Counted from the first letter of the stretch, positions 48,202 to 57,319 are shown. The stretch: DNA of 57,858 nucleotides from Cyanobacteriota bacterium (GCA_026389285.1 JAPLID010000196.1:1-57858), one strand, 5' to 3'. Notes: generated by a model not told the origin, from the letters alone. Translations and numbers: made by a program.

Positions 48202-48966
48202 TCACCAGGGAATCGTGCTGCCGTCCCAGGCCAGAAAACGGCCGCTTTTGGCCGCCGACTGGCGCTCCAGCAGATCGAGCAGCTGGATCGCTGCCCGCTC
48301 CGGGCTGAACAGACGCTCCGCTGGCACCCCGGAGCGGAAGGGGGCCGACAGATCCGTCTCGGTGGTGCCCGGATGCAGCAGGGAGACGCAGGCCTGGGGC
48401 AACCGCCGCCGCCATTCGATCGCCAGGGTGGCCAGCAGCTGGTTCTGGGCCGCCTTGGCGGCCCGGTAGGCGTACCAGCCTCCTAGTTGGTTGTCGCCGA
48501 TGCTGCCGACCCGGGCGGAGAGGCTGGCCAGCAGGACCGGCTGGTCGCGGGGCAGGGCCGCTTCGACGGCCTGGGCCACCAGCAAGGGGCCGAAGGCGTT
48601 CACGCTGAAGCTGCGCTCCAGATCATGGCGATTGACCTGGGATAGCCGTTTCTCCGGGGTCAAGGGCCCCTCGTGTAGCAAGCCAGCGGTGTAGATGACC
48701 AGGCGCAGGGGCGTGAGCCGTGCCATGGCCAGCTGCCGCAGCTCCTGCAGGCTGTCGTCATCGCTGACATCCAGCCGGAACCGCTGCAGCCCGGCGGCGA
48801 TCGGCGCCTCGTCTGCGGTGGCCTCCCGTCGCTGCCCGCACCACAGCTGCAGGCCCGGCGCCCGGATGGCCAGCTGCTGCAGCAGTGCCCTGCCGATGCC
48901 GCCGCCACCGACGATCAGGGCATGGCCGCTCCAGTCGTTCCAGGGGGAAAGGGGTTCGGCGGTCAT
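48202..48966 (-). CDS. Short-chain dehydrogenase/reductase
   Basis: A protein of about 254 residues with a Rossmann motif ALIVGGGGIGRAL, the IYTAGLL segment (NAG-like) and the YxxxK catalytic pair as YAYRAAKAAQ, with a preceding Ser in LASLSARVG. This is an NAD(P)-dependent oxidoreductase with unknown substrate. The start is ATG at 48966 (or 48990, which would overlap the divergent gpsA candidate start). The ORF extends much further upstream, but that part is the shadow of gpsA. Confidence 0.85.
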   Translation of the reverse strand: MTAEPLSPWNDWSGHALIVGGGGIGRALLQQLAIRAPGLQLWCGQRREATADEAPIAAGLQRFRLDVSDDDSLQELRQLAMARLTPLRLVIYTAGLLHEGPLTPEKRLSQVNRHDLERSFSVNAFGPLLVAQAVEAALPRDQPVLLASLSARVGSIGDNQLGGWYAYRAAKAAQNQLLATLAIEWRRRLPQACVSLLHPGTTETDLSAPFRSGVPAERLFSPERAAIQLLDLLERQSAAKSGRFLAWDGSTIPW

Positions 48967-49012
48967 GGCGGCGCTGGCTTGATGCCGCATGATGGCCGGG
49001 CCTCCAGGGGAG

Positions 49013-49933
49013 ATGGGTCTGCGGATCACGGTGCTGGGACGGGGAGCCTGGGGCGGCACGCTGATGGGGCTGTGGCAGGACCATGGCCACGCCGTACGCA
49101 GCTGGTCGCGGCGTGACGGTGGCGATGCGGTGCCCCTGCTGCGGGACAGCGAGCTGGTGGTTTCAGCGGTTTCGATGGCGGCCGTCGGCCCTCTAGCCAG
49201 GGCCCTTGGGCCCCACTGGCCCGATGCCGTGCCCCTGTTGAGTTGCAGCAAGGGCCTCGACCTGGAAGGTCTCTGCAGCGCCAGCCAGCTCTGGGGCCAG
49301 CAGTTGCCGTCAGTGCCCCTGGCGGTGCTCAGCGGGCCGAACCTGGCGGATGAACTGGATCGGGGTCTGCCGGCGGCCAGTGTGGTCGCCGCCAGTGACA
49401 GCGCTCTGGCCCTGCGGCTGCAGAGGGCCCTACGGGTCCCCAATTTGCGGCTCTACACCAACGCCGATCCGATCGGCACCGAGGCTGCCGGCGCCCTCAA
49501 GAACGTGATGGCCGTGGCGGCGGGCATCAGTGACGGACTCGGGCTCGGCGCCAATGCCAAGGCCTCTTTGCTCACCCGCGGCCTGGCGGAGATCGGCGAG
49601 GTGCTGGTGGCCCTCGGCGGCCAGAGTTCGACCCTCTACGGCCTGGCCGGTCTCGGCGATCTGCTGGCCACCGCCAATAGCCCCCTCAGCCGCAACTACC
49701 GCTTTGGGCTGGCCATGGCGGAGGGCCTGAGCGAGGGCCAGGCCCTGGAGGCCATCGGTGCCACCGTCGAAGGGCCACGCACGGCCCGGGCCGCCCTGCT
49801 GCTGGCCGCTCGCCTGGGCTGGAGTCTGCCGATCTGCGATCAGGTGGTGCGGCTGCTCGACGGGGTGGTCGATGCTCCCCAGGCCGTGCGGAGCCTGATG
49901 GAGCGTGACCTCAGAGCCGAGGTGGATCGCTGA
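49013..49933 (+). CDS. gpsA: Glycerol-3-phosphate dehydrogenase (NAD(P)+)
   Basis: The 306-residue enzyme makes glycerol-3-phosphate for lipid synthesis. It has the dinucleotide motif ITVLGRGAWGGTL, SCSKGLDLEG, the LSGPNLADEL motif and the catalytic lysine in GALKNVMAVAAGISDGLGLG. ATG at 49013 has GGGGAG just upstream; an ATG at 48989 is also in frame. It is on the short side of the family. The PhzF-like gene starts 8 bp after the stop, suggesting an operon through at least the SpoIID-like gene. Confidence 0.93.
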   Translation: MGLRITVLGRGAWGGTLMGLWQDHGHAVRSWSRRDGGDAVPLLRDSELVVSAVSMAAVGPLARALGPHWPDAVPLLSCSKGLDLEGLCSASQLWGQQLPSVPLAVLSGPNLADELDRGLPAASVVAASDSALALRLQRALRVPNLRLYTNADPIGTEAAGALKNVMAVAAGISDGLGLGANAKASLLTRGLAEIGEVLVALGGQSSTLYGLAGLGDLLATANSPLSRNYRFGLAMAEGLSEGQALEAIGATVEGPRTARAALLLAARLGWSLPICDQVVRLLDGVVDAPQAVRSLMERDLRAEVDR

Positions 49934-49941
49934 ACCGGGCC

Positions 49942-50877
49942 GTGCTGATTGAGGCCTTCAGCGAGGGGCCTGGCGGCGGCAACGGGGCAGCGGTGGTGCT
50001 GCTTGAGCGTCCCGAGCCCACCGCCTGGATGCAGCGTTTAGCGGGCAGTCTCAGACAGTCCGAGACCGCCTTTTTGCTCAGAGTTCAGAACCACTGGCTC
50101 CTGCGCTGGTTCACACCCACCTGCGAAGTGCCCCTCTGCGGCCACGCCACCCTCGCCAGCCTGCTGGCTCTCGGCCACTGGCAGCAGCTCCAGCCTGGCG
50201 ATGATCTCGAGCTCTGGACCCGCAGCGGTCCGCTCAGCGTGCGCCTCGAGCGCGGGGTTCGCCGCCGCGGCAGCATGGTTCTGCCCAGCGGCGAGTTGCG
50301 GCCTGCAGCGCCCCCCGCCGATCTGCAGTCCCTACTGAGCCAGCGAATCGGCAGCCCGGCCGAGGCGTTCTGGACCTCGTCCCTCGGCTATGCCGTGGCT
50401 CTGCTGCATCCAAGTGCGGAGCTGTCCGCTTGCGTCGGCCTGGCCGCAGAGCTGCCCCAGGCCCTGCGACCAGGCCTGGTGCTGATGCAACCCCTGAGCG
50501 CCGAGTCCCCCCCATTGCCCGCCAGGCCGGCGCTTCTCGATGGCCTGCCGCTGGATTTTCAGCTCCGGTTCTTCGCGCCGGGCCTGGGCATTGACGAAGA
50601 TCCGGTCACCGGATCTGCCCATGCCCTGGTCGCTCCGTGGTGGCAGCAGCGCCTTGGTCGCGACTTCGTGGTGGGCTGGCAATGCTCCGACCGTCCGGGG
50701 GGGGTGCTCAGCAGGGCCGCGTCATCGGGCATGATCCGCCTGTTCGGATCTGGACACCTCCTGTGGGACGGGACCCTGCTGACGGAACCCCAGGGCTGCG
50801 AGACCGCTGGTGGGAGCGCCTGCGCCTCGACCGCCTTGGACGACGACAGCTGGTCGTCTCTGCTGCCGCCCGGCTGA
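49942..50877 (+). CDS. PhzF-family isomerase/epimerase
   Basis: The 311-residue protein with GTG start has the PhzF pattern: GGNGAAVVLL near the N-terminus, SETAFLL with the conserved Glu, PLCGHATLA, and GIDEDPVTGSAHALV in the C-terminal half. PhzF-type proteins catalyse isomerisations; the substrate here is unknown. It lies 8 bp after gpsA, and its 3' end probably overlaps the SpoIID-like gene by up to about 115 bp. Confidence 0.88.
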   Translation: MLIEAFSEGPGGGNGAAVVLLERPEPTAWMQRLAGSLRQSETAFLLRVQNHWLLRWFTPTCEVPLCGHATLASLLALGHWQQLQPGDDLELWTRSGPLSVRLERGVRRRGSMVLPSGELRPAAPPADLQSLLSQRIGSPAEAFWTSSLGYAVALLHPSAELSACVGLAAELPQALRPGLVLMQPLSAESPPLPARPALLDGLPLDFQLRFFAPGLGIDEDPVTGSAHALVAPWWQQRLGRDFVVGWQCSDRPGGVLSRAASSGMIRLFGSGHLLWDGTLLTEPQGCETAGGSACASTALDDDSWSSLLPPG

Positions 50878-51866
50878 TCCGAGGACTGCGGCATCATCCT
50901 CTGCTGATCTCGGCACCCCTGGCCGTGCTGGCCGTCGGGGCCGGCTTCGGCGCCCAGGCCCTGCTGCGTCCCGCTCCGCCTGAGCAGGATCTCCTGGATG
51001 CCCTGATCGCCCAGCCCAGCGCGCCCTTGCAGGCCTCAGTCCAGGCGGCGGCTGGCGCTCCTGAGGCGGCACTGGCCGCCAGCTCGCTTCGGGCTGAGCG
51101 GGCCGCCAACCCGCGCAGCGATGCCCGCAGCCTGGCGGAGCCTGCGGCCGGTCCCTCGGTGGCATTGGAAATCCGGGTGGCGCTGCTCAAGCTGTCCCCC
51201 AACCCGCAGCTGGGGGCCAGCGGCCCCTGGAGCCTGAGTGATCGCTCGGGCCGGGTGCTGCAGAGCGGAGGAGCTGGACAGCCGCCCGCCGTCGCGTCCC
51301 TGCTGGCCAGCGAGCCGGAACTCTGGCTCCAGAGTGGCCCCGGCGACCACCTGCTGGCCGATGGCCGTGCGTACGACGGCCGCTTTCGCCTGCTGCGTGG
51401 CGGCGGCGGTGTGCAGGTCGTGAATCATCTTTCGCTGGAGAGCTACATCAGTTCGGTGGTGGGCGGCGAGATGCCCAGTGGTTGGAACAGCGAGGCCCTC
51501 CGGGCCCAGGCGGTGGCGGCCCGCTCCTATGCCATGGCCCACATGGCCCGTCCGGCCTCTGCCCATTGGCATCTGGGTGACACCACCCGTTGGCAGAACT
51601 ACGAGGGACTGAGCAGCGTCACCGGTTCCACCCGTCAGGCCACGGCCAGCACGGCGGGCATCATCCTCAGCTATCAGGGGGGAATCGTCGAAAGCCTTTA
51701 TGCCGCCACCCAGCAGATCGTCGATGAGGCCCATGGCCATCTCGGTGCCAGCATGAGCCAGACCGGTGCCCAGGATCTGGCCCAGCAGGGGCTGCGCTAC
51801 AACGAGATTCTGGGCCGCTACTACCAGGGGGCCTCCCTGGCCCGCCTCCAGGCTGGTGCGCGCTGA
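50763..51866 (+). CDS. SpoIID/LytB-domain protein, membrane-anchored
   Basis: The C-terminal half (about residues 205-355) has the SpoIID pattern: LSLESYISSVVGGEMPSGW, LRAQAVAARSYAMAH and GIILSYQGGIVESLYAA. In Bacillus, SpoIID is a lytic transglycosylase acting on denuded glycan strands. The N-terminus has a basic stretch and one membrane segment (about 42-62), so the domain should face the periplasm. The start is uncertain: GTG at 50763 is used, inside the PhzF gene; other in-frame starts lie upstream. The end overlaps the next gene's GTG by 11 bp. Confidence 0.83.
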   Translation: MGRDPADGTPGLRDRWWERLRLDRLGRRQLVVSAAARLIRGLRHHPLLISAPLAVLAVGAGFGAQALLRPAPPEQDLLDALIAQPSAPLQASVQAAAGAPEAALAASSLRAERAANPRSDARSLAEPAAGPSVALEIRVALLKLSPNPQLGASGPWSLSDRSGRVLQSGGAGQPPAVASLLASEPELWLQSGPGDHLLADGRAYDGRFRLLRGGGGVQVVNHLSLESYISSVVGGEMPSGWNSEALRAQAVAARSYAMAHMARPASAHWHLGDTTRWQNYEGLSSVTGSTRQATASTAGIILSYQGGIVESLYAATQQIVDEAHGHLGASMSQTGAQDLAQQGLRYNEILGRYYQGASLARLQAGAR

Positions 51867-52716
51867 GCGTTTTTGGCAGGAGGCCCTGGCGGTCTCCGAG
51901 CGGGCACTGGTCAGCGGGGCTCTGATCCCCCTGGACACCGAGCTGCTTGATCTGCCTGGGATCGAACCGTTCCTGCTGCGCCAGCTGCTCTCGCGGCCGC
52001 CCCGGCACCTGGCACCAGGGGGTCCCAAGCCCAACCCGTTTCTGCCTTGGGATCCCCCTCTCCAGGTGGCGCTGCTGAACAGCGGCCATGTGTTGTTGCT
52101 CAACAAATATCCGGTGCAGAGGGCCCACCTGCTGGTGATCACCCAGCAATGGCAGCCCCAGAGTGGCTGGCTGGGCCCGCTGGACTGGGAGGCGGTGGCG
52201 ACGGTCAACGCTGACACGGGCGGGCTGTGGTTCTTCAACAGCAGCGCCACGGCGGGAGCCAGCCAACCGCACCGCCATCTGCAGTTGCTGCCCAGGCATC
52301 GGGGTGAGCCCAGCTGTCCGATGTCCGCCAGGCTCGAAGCCCAGCTGCTCGGCGAGGAGCCCGCCTGGCCCTGGGCCTATCGCCTCAGTCGCCGGCAGGA
52401 TCCGGCCAGCGCCGCAGAACTGTCCGAGTTGTACCTGCGCCATTGCGCCGATCTCGACCTGGGCGAGCCATCGCTGAGCCCATCCCCAGCCCACGCCTAC
52501 AACTTGGTATTTGATGAGCGCTGGTTCTTGACCGTGCGGCGCGTGCGGGAACACCAGGCGGGCTTCAGCATCAACGGCCTCGGCTTCGCCGGATTCCTGC
52601 TGAGCACGGGCCATTCCGATCGTGGCTGGCTGGCCAGCCACGGACCCTGGTCGCTGCTCCAGGCCGTGGCGGCGGATCATTACGTAATTCCACGGTTGCG
52701 CTGCGTGGACCTCTAG
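51856..52716 (+). CDS. Ap4A phosphorylase / ATP adenylyltransferase-like HIT-superfamily protein
   Basis: The 286-residue protein starts at GTG 51856. The HIT-like catalytic region is ASQPHRHLQLLP (HxH followed by a hydrophobic run, typical of Ap4A phosphorylase), preceded by LLVITQQW and GGLWFFNSSATAG. YNLVFDERWFLTVRR and GFAGFLLS match the C-terminal domain. It would split diadenosine tetraphosphate with phosphate to ADP and ATP. It is the last gene of the gpsA-phzF-spoIID run. Confidence 0.85.
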   Translation: MRAERFWQEALAVSERALVSGALIPLDTELLDLPGIEPFLLRQLLSRPPRHLAPGGPKPNPFLPWDPPLQVALLNSGHVLLLNKYPVQRAHLLVITQQWQPQSGWLGPLDWEAVATVNADTGGLWFFNSSATAGASQPHRHLQLLPRHRGEPSCPMSARLEAQLLGEEPAWPWAYRLSRRQDPASAAELSELYLRHCADLDLGEPSLSPSPAHAYNLVFDERWFLTVRRVREHQAGFSINGLGFAGFLLSTGHSDRGWLASHGPWSLLQAVAADHYVIPRLRCVDL

Positions 52717-52782
52717 GGGCTTTCTGGAAGGACGGGTGCCGGTCCAGGCCGAACCCGCCCTACATCGATTTTTCTGTCCAAC

Positions 52783-53532
52783 GTGTCCAAGTCCTTAGTC
52801 CGTCAGACGACGACCATCGCTCAGCGCAATTGCCGTGTCGAGCAGTACCGCGATCTCGTCCGTCCGATCGCGCTCCATTACGCCAGCTGCTGTCGCGAAT
52901 CCAGTGAAGATCTCCTCCAGGTGGGTCTGCTGGGCCTGATCCGGGCCGCCGAGCTCTACCGCCAGGAACTGCAAACCCCCTTCTCCGCCTTCGCTCGGCC
53001 CCACATCCGCGGCGCCATCCTCCACTACCTGCGGGACTGCGCCCCCGCCGTCCGGTTGCCCCGGCGGCAGGCGGAACTCAAGGAGCGCATCCAACGCCTG
53101 ATGCGTACGGCGGCGTCTGATCTGAGTCAAGGAACCAGGGAGGCCGAAGTTCGCCAGCGTCTCGGCCTCAGTGAGCAGCAATGGCAGATCCTCGCCAGGC
53201 ATCAGCAGCTGAATCGGCCGATGGCCCTCGAGGGAGAGCTGCTGGAAGGGGTTGCAGCAGCCGATGAGGGCTCAGGGGCGGAAGAAAGGCTGCTGCCCCC
53301 CGTGGAGTCACTCCTGAAGCATCTGGAGCCGCGTCAACGCCAGGTGGTGCGCCAGGTGGTGCTGGCGGGCTGGAGCTACAGACGTCTGGCTCAGCAGATG
53401 CAGGTCAGCCCGATGACAATCCAGCGGCTACTGCATCGGGGTCTGGCCCAGCTGCGCAGCCAGTTGGATCAGGCCCAGCTCAGCCCTGGGACTCTGGTGT
53501 GCCCCGCTGCATCTGCCGCTCCAGGGTGCTGA
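52783..53532 (+). CDS. Group 3 sigma-70 factor (SigF-like)
   Basis: The 249-residue protein starts with GTG at 52783. Region 2: YRDLVRPIALHYASC followed by ESSEDLLQVGLLGLIRAAELY. Region 4: LEPRQRQVVRQVVLAGWSYRRLAQQMQVSPMTIQRLL, a helix-turn-helix. The short length and lack of region 1 suggest an alternative (group 3) factor; SigF in cyanobacteria controls pili and motility in some species. Its stop lies within the antisense small gene (53-bp overlap). A DUF3370 surface protein gene follows. Confidence 0.85.
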   Translation: MSKSLVRQTTTIAQRNCRVEQYRDLVRPIALHYASCCRESSEDLLQVGLLGLIRAAELYRQELQTPFSAFARPHIRGAILHYLRDCAPAVRLPRRQAELKERIQRLMRTAASDLSQGTREAEVRQRLGLSEQQWQILARHQQLNRPMALEGELLEGVAAADEGSGAEERLLPPVESLLKHLEPRQRQVVRQVVLAGWSYRRLAQQMQVSPMTIQRLLHRGLAQLRSQLDQAQLSPGTLVCPAASAAPGC

Positions 53533-53671
53533 TGGCCGCATTCAGCGCCGCCAGTTGCCTTTCGGCTCCATCGCGCCAGAACGTGAGCATTTGCATTTTG
53601 CGCTGCTGATGGCGGCGGCGATAGCCATCGCCATCCTCGGGCTCACTGCAGCAGCCGATCAGGGGGAACAT
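53480..53671 (-). CDS. Possible small protein antisense to the sigma factor end
   Basis: A 63-residue ORF starting at ATG 53671, with a helical C-terminal part: MLTFWRDGAERQLAALNAAISTLERQM. Similar short helical proteins occur in picocyanobacteria. It overlaps the 3' end of the sigma factor gene by 53 bp on the other strand and is divergent from the DUF3370 gene. Function unknown. Confidence 0.5.
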   Translation of the reverse strand: MFPLIGCCSEPEDGDGYRRRHQQRKMQMLTFWRDGAERQLAALNAAISTLERQMQRGTPESQG

Positions 53672-53765
53672 CGAGCCCGAAAACAAGGAACTGTGTTCTA
53701 GCCACCGCGGTGGTCCGCCCGGGAGTCGTCCCTTGCGGACCCCAGGGGTGGGGGGGGCAGCAGGC

Positions 53766-55568
53766 ATGATCGGAGCCGTCTTCTGCCGATTTCCCCGCCT
53801 CCGGCAGTATGAAGCAGATCAGAACTCCTCCACCGTCCAGTCGCTCTTACTCGCTTTGCGCGTGGTCCGCCCCACAGGATTGTTAGCGCCCCTGTTGGGT
53901 GTGCTGATCTGTGGGCCCCTGATGCTCAACGTGGCCAGCGCTCGGGCCTACGTGGCCCTGATGGCCGGTCAGAGCGCCCGTCCCCTCAACGGCCGGTTCA
54001 ACAGCGTGCCGGTGCTGCACTCCAATCAGCCGGAGGAGGTGGAGGGCCCGGGCATCCTGATTAACACCGCTCCCGGGATGGCCTACACGAGCGAAACGGG
54101 AACAGCATTGCGCAATGCCGATTATACTTTTAATGGTGAATTCGGCATGCATCTCCATCATAAGTATTTCCCTTCTGGTCGGGCGACCATCGCGGGATCA
54201 AGACGGCGCGTGGAGCTTACTCTGGCGGCAATTCTGATCAATCCTGGACTGATGCCGGTCCACATTCGGTTCAGCCGTGGAGCTGTCCGCAATAGCTTCG
54301 AAGCACCCTATCTGGCTAATAATCTGATGGGCGTCAAACCCCTGGGCCCCAGGCCCTGGAACACGGGCCCGGGCGATGCCACGGCGGTTCAGATGTTACG
54401 TGGCAAACTCGATTCCCGTCTCAGTGATGAGATCACAATTCCCCCCCGCTCTCGCGTGGTCCTGTTTCAGACCGAACTGCCGGCGTTGGGGATCGCCAAT
54501 GCCCTGCTCAAGGGCAAGAGCGATGGGCCATTCCAGATGGCGGTTGTGGCCGCTGCCAATCCCCGGAGTGATAGTGAGATTCTTTGGGTGCTGGATCAGG
54601 GGCGACTGGCGCCGGGCCGGATCTACCTGAATCGTATCAATGAGATCAATAATCGTTCCGTATTTTCAAGGGTCGGGGGCATCGCCATCGGTGATACCTA
54701 TCAGGCCACCATCAGTCACGATCTTGACAGCCAAGGGCCCCTGCATGTCCCTTTCACCAGCACCGATCGACACGACTTCGGCACCCGGGATATTCAGGTC
54801 AATCCCCTGGTCAGTCGCATGGTCGATTCGTCCCTCGACAACATCGGCACCTATGGCGTGCGCTTTGACATCGATCTGAATCTGCGGGGCCAGGGCCCCT
54901 ACGAACTGGTGATGAGCCATCCGTCATCGATGGGTGGCAGGAGCTTCACGGCCTTCCGCGGCTCGATCCAGGTCCGTACCGATGACGGACTGCGTGAACT
55001 GCACGTCGGGTTGCGATCCGGCGAGAGCCTCTCGCTCGGCCAGGTCAACCTGCGGCCAGGGGTTGTCAACCCTGTGCGGGTCAGCATGGTCTATCCGGCC
55101 GATGCCACCCCGGGCCACCTGCTCAGCATCGTGCCCGCCAGTCAACTCGCCCTGGTCCAGCAGCAACACCGCCAGCAGAATCTGGCCCGTTTCAACGCCA
55201 GCCCCCCTGTTCCACCCCCAATGGCGGGAGCCCCTGGCGACCAGCCGCCGCCCCCGGCCAACGAGTCCCCAAGGGCAACCGGGCGACCGGCAATCAAATC
55301 CAGTCAACCCAGACGTTTCAGACCGCCTTCGGCACCTTTGATGCCCCCGCCGGACATCTTTCGCCCCCAAGCGATTCCCTCCTGGCTTTCCCCACCCCCG
55401 GCGCCACCAGCCTCCCGCGGCCCCAGCCCCGGCAGGACTCCCCTGCAGGTGTCCAATCCCACGGGGGGGGGGATCACTGGCGAAGGCGCAGACGGTACCA
55501 TGGTCGACCGTTACCGTCGGGCGGTCGAAGCCCAACAGCGGTTGATGCAGGGTTGGCAGCAGCCATGA
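53766..55568 (+). CDS. DUF3370 secreted/surface protein
   Basis: The 600-residue protein has a hydrophobic N-terminal segment (about 42-60, APLLGVLICGPLMLNVASA) that may be a signal or anchor, then a DUF3370 beta-rich domain starting YVALMAGQSARPLNG, with PVLHSNQPEEVEGPGILINTAP (pattern), FNGEFGMHLHHKY and the C-terminal HLLSIVP. A long Pro-rich tail (about 495-590) may cross or bind the cell wall. ATG 53766 is used, but a later start just before the hydrophobic segment is possible. The domain is known mostly from cyanobacteria and its function is not established. The region about 54100-54700 is AT-richer than nearby genes. Confidence 0.82.
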   Translation: MIGAVFCRFPRLRQYEADQNSSTVQSLLLALRVVRPTGLLAPLLGVLICGPLMLNVASARAYVALMAGQSARPLNGRFNSVPVLHSNQPEEVEGPGILINTAPGMAYTSETGTALRNADYTFNGEFGMHLHHKYFPSGRATIAGSRRRVELTLAAILINPGLMPVHIRFSRGAVRNSFEAPYLANNLMGVKPLGPRPWNTGPGDATAVQMLRGKLDSRLSDEITIPPRSRVVLFQTELPALGIANALLKGKSDGPFQMAVVAAANPRSDSEILWVLDQGRLAPGRIYLNRINEINNRSVFSRVGGIAIGDTYQATISHDLDSQGPLHVPFTSTDRHDFGTRDIQVNPLVSRMVDSSLDNIGTYGVRFDIDLNLRGQGPYELVMSHPSSMGGRSFTAFRGSIQVRTDDGLRELHVGLRSGESLSLGQVNLRPGVVNPVRVSMVYPADATPGHLLSIVPASQLALVQQQHRQQNLARFNASPPVPPPMAGAPGDQPPPPANESPRATGRPAIKSSQPRRFRPPSAPLMPPPDIFRPQAIPSWLSPPPAPPASRGPSPGRTPLQVSNPTGGGITGEGADGTMVDRYRRAVEAQQRLMQGWQQP

Positions 55569-55594
55569 GCCGGGCCTGAGCGAGGAACAGCGCG

Positions 55595-56629
55595 GTGGGG
55601 GATCAAGCCCACGAGACATGGAAACGCACGAGCGTGGCGCTGCCGCAGCAAACGGTTGACCATCTCGAGCGGCTGCGGCGCGAGTGGGGTCTGAGGCATC
55701 GTGGCGCCGTGCTCGAACGGCTGCTGCAGCAGGTCTTCGGGGATGACAATGGTGAAGTCGGTGGCGATCTGCTGCCGGACGATTTGGAATCGGTGGCCGA
55801 GCGCCGCGATGATGACGGGGAGCTCAATGAGCAGATGGCCCTGGTCCTGATCGGCCGTGGCGCGATCGAAGCTCTCAGTAGCGACGACGACAGCACCACG
55901 GCCACCGATCGGCAGCGCAACCGCGGTTCAGGCGGCGGCATTGATCTACCGGGTTTTGTGCGCAATCGCACCAGCAAACTCAAACGGGATCTGGAGACGA
56001 AGCGGCGCCCCAACATGCCGATCACCGTGGCGCCCCTCCAGGTCTCGACCGAGGTGATGGAGCAGGCCCTCCAGGAGGCTTGTGAACACTGGATCACCGT
56101 CTATGGCAGCCCACCCAATGCCACGGTTCTGGAAAACGCCATGATCTGGCTGGCCCACGACATCTGGCCGCAGTGCGATCAGAGCGAGGGGCGATTGTTC
56201 ACCTGGTCGGCGGTTTGTGAGGTGATGGGGGACATCGTCCCAGGCTGGCGCGACGAACCACCCAGCTTCGAGAGGGTGATGGTCACCGCCGGTGTGCTGG
56301 AGGACCCCTTCAGTCCGGCCACCCTGACCCTGCGGCTTCCGACCCTGATCCGCCGCTTTGTGCATCGCTTCCGGCGGCGCGGTCGAGCCAGTTCCTTCCA
56401 GACCCTGGAGCACACGATGACCTTGCAGGGCGCCCTGAGGCTGCTGAAGCTCCCCACCGACCCTGGCAAACGACTGGCTCTTTCCCAGATCCGTGAGTCT
56501 TATCGCGAGATGGCCCTCAGCCACCATCCTGATGCCGGCGGCTCCGTCGAAGCCATGCGCCGCATCAATGAGGCCTACCAGCTACTGAAAGAGCTCTATC
56601 GCCACCGCCCCGATCCAGCGCCTTCTTAG
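55595..56629 (+). CDS. J-domain protein with N-terminal ribbon-helix-helix-like segment
   Basis: The 344-residue protein has a C-terminal J domain (about 275-335) with the HPD signature in SHHPDAGGS followed by MRRINEAYQLLKELY. The N-terminal 45 residues (TSVALPQQTVDHLERLRREWG followed by RHRGAVLERLLQ) resemble a ribbon-helix-helix DNA-binding fold. The middle has a charged linker and a helical domain with several tryptophans (about 150-235). J proteins stimulate DnaK; the unusual N-terminus suggests a specialised client or DNA target. It starts with GTG 26 bp after the DUF3370 stop. Confidence 0.82.
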   Translation: MGDQAHETWKRTSVALPQQTVDHLERLRREWGLRHRGAVLERLLQQVFGDDNGEVGGDLLPDDLESVAERRDDDGELNEQMALVLIGRGAIEALSSDDDSTTATDRQRNRGSGGGIDLPGFVRNRTSKLKRDLETKRRPNMPITVAPLQVSTEVMEQALQEACEHWITVYGSPPNATVLENAMIWLAHDIWPQCDQSEGRLFTWSAVCEVMGDIVPGWRDEPPSFERVMVTAGVLEDPFSPATLTLRLPTLIRRFVHRFRRRGRASSFQTLEHTMTLQGALRLLKLPTDPGKRLALSQIRESYREMALSHHPDAGGSVEAMRRINEAYQLLKELYRHRPDPAPS

Positions 56630-56728
56630 CAGTCTCGTGCTGGACTCGTATCAGGTCTCGTAAAAAGACTGAACTGATTCGTGCGGGAATGATTAAGTCT
56701 TGGTGGCAGCCATCCTTCGAATCTGCAG

Positions 56729-56755
56729 CCTTGCCTGGGGCCGTCGCAGGCAAGG
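56729..56755. repeat. Hairpin, 9-bp stem and 9-nt loop
   Basis: CCTTGCCTG (56729-56737) and CAGGCAAGG (56747-56755) are perfect inverted repeats. They lie 100 bp after the J-domain gene. No T run follows on either strand, so an intrinsic terminator is unlikely. Confidence 0.8.
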
Positions 56756-56884
56756 TATCCATCCCGTGATTTCACAACATCGTTTCAAATGTAGTCTTAA
56801 TTGTCTCAGAAAGGTTGCATTGTTGGTCTATTGATAAGGCGCACGCAAGAGATGTAAGACCATATTGCAGGCGTCTTTTGGGTA

Positions 56885-56900
56885 TCCGCTTGAGAGCGGA
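56885..56900. repeat. Small inverted repeat
   Basis: TCCGCT (56885-56890) and AGCGGA (56895-56900) form a 6-bp stem with a 4-nt loop. TGCCG...CGGCA inverted arms follow within about 35 bp. This may be structured RNA, but the support is weak. Confidence 0.5.
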
Positions 56901-57262
56901 GGACGGTTGATGCCGATGTCGGATGGCGGCATGAACGTGACAGCTTCGACTCGGCTACTGGGAGGCGCCAATGGCGACAGGACGCTGACCCAGACCATTT
57001 TCGTCTTGGCTATCTTTTCTAAGTCTTGCTAATGGACCAATCCCAGGTCTAGGTTGAGACTTCTAAGACTAATAAAAACTGGAGATTCTGCTTGTGGCGA
57101 AGTGCTAGTTACCCCAGTCACCCGGTGGCGGTGGCGGCGTCATTCCATCGCGCCGAGGCCAGGGCGACAAGGATTCGTTCATGGCGGTTTGTCCTCTGTC
57201 GTGACGGACTTGGCAGCATCAGATGAACTGGAACCCACCTGCGGCCCTCCATCCCCTCGGCA

Positions 57263-57319
57263 AGCTTGTCCAGATGCTTCCCAGCTTGTCCAAAGACTTG
57301 GACAAAGTCCTGGACAGCT
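57263..57319. repeat. Cluster of TTGTCCA/TGGACA direct and inverted repeats
   Basis: AGCTTGTCCA occurs at 57263-57272 and 57283-57292. A perfect inverted pair TTGTCCAA (57286-57293) and TTGGACAA (57298-57305) has a 4-bp centre, and TGGACAGCT follows at 57311-57319. This resembles a multi-site operator. Confidence 0.75.

Noticed and set aside
56729..56755. Rho-independent terminator of the J-domain gene
   Set aside because: The stem is strong but no T tract follows on either strand.
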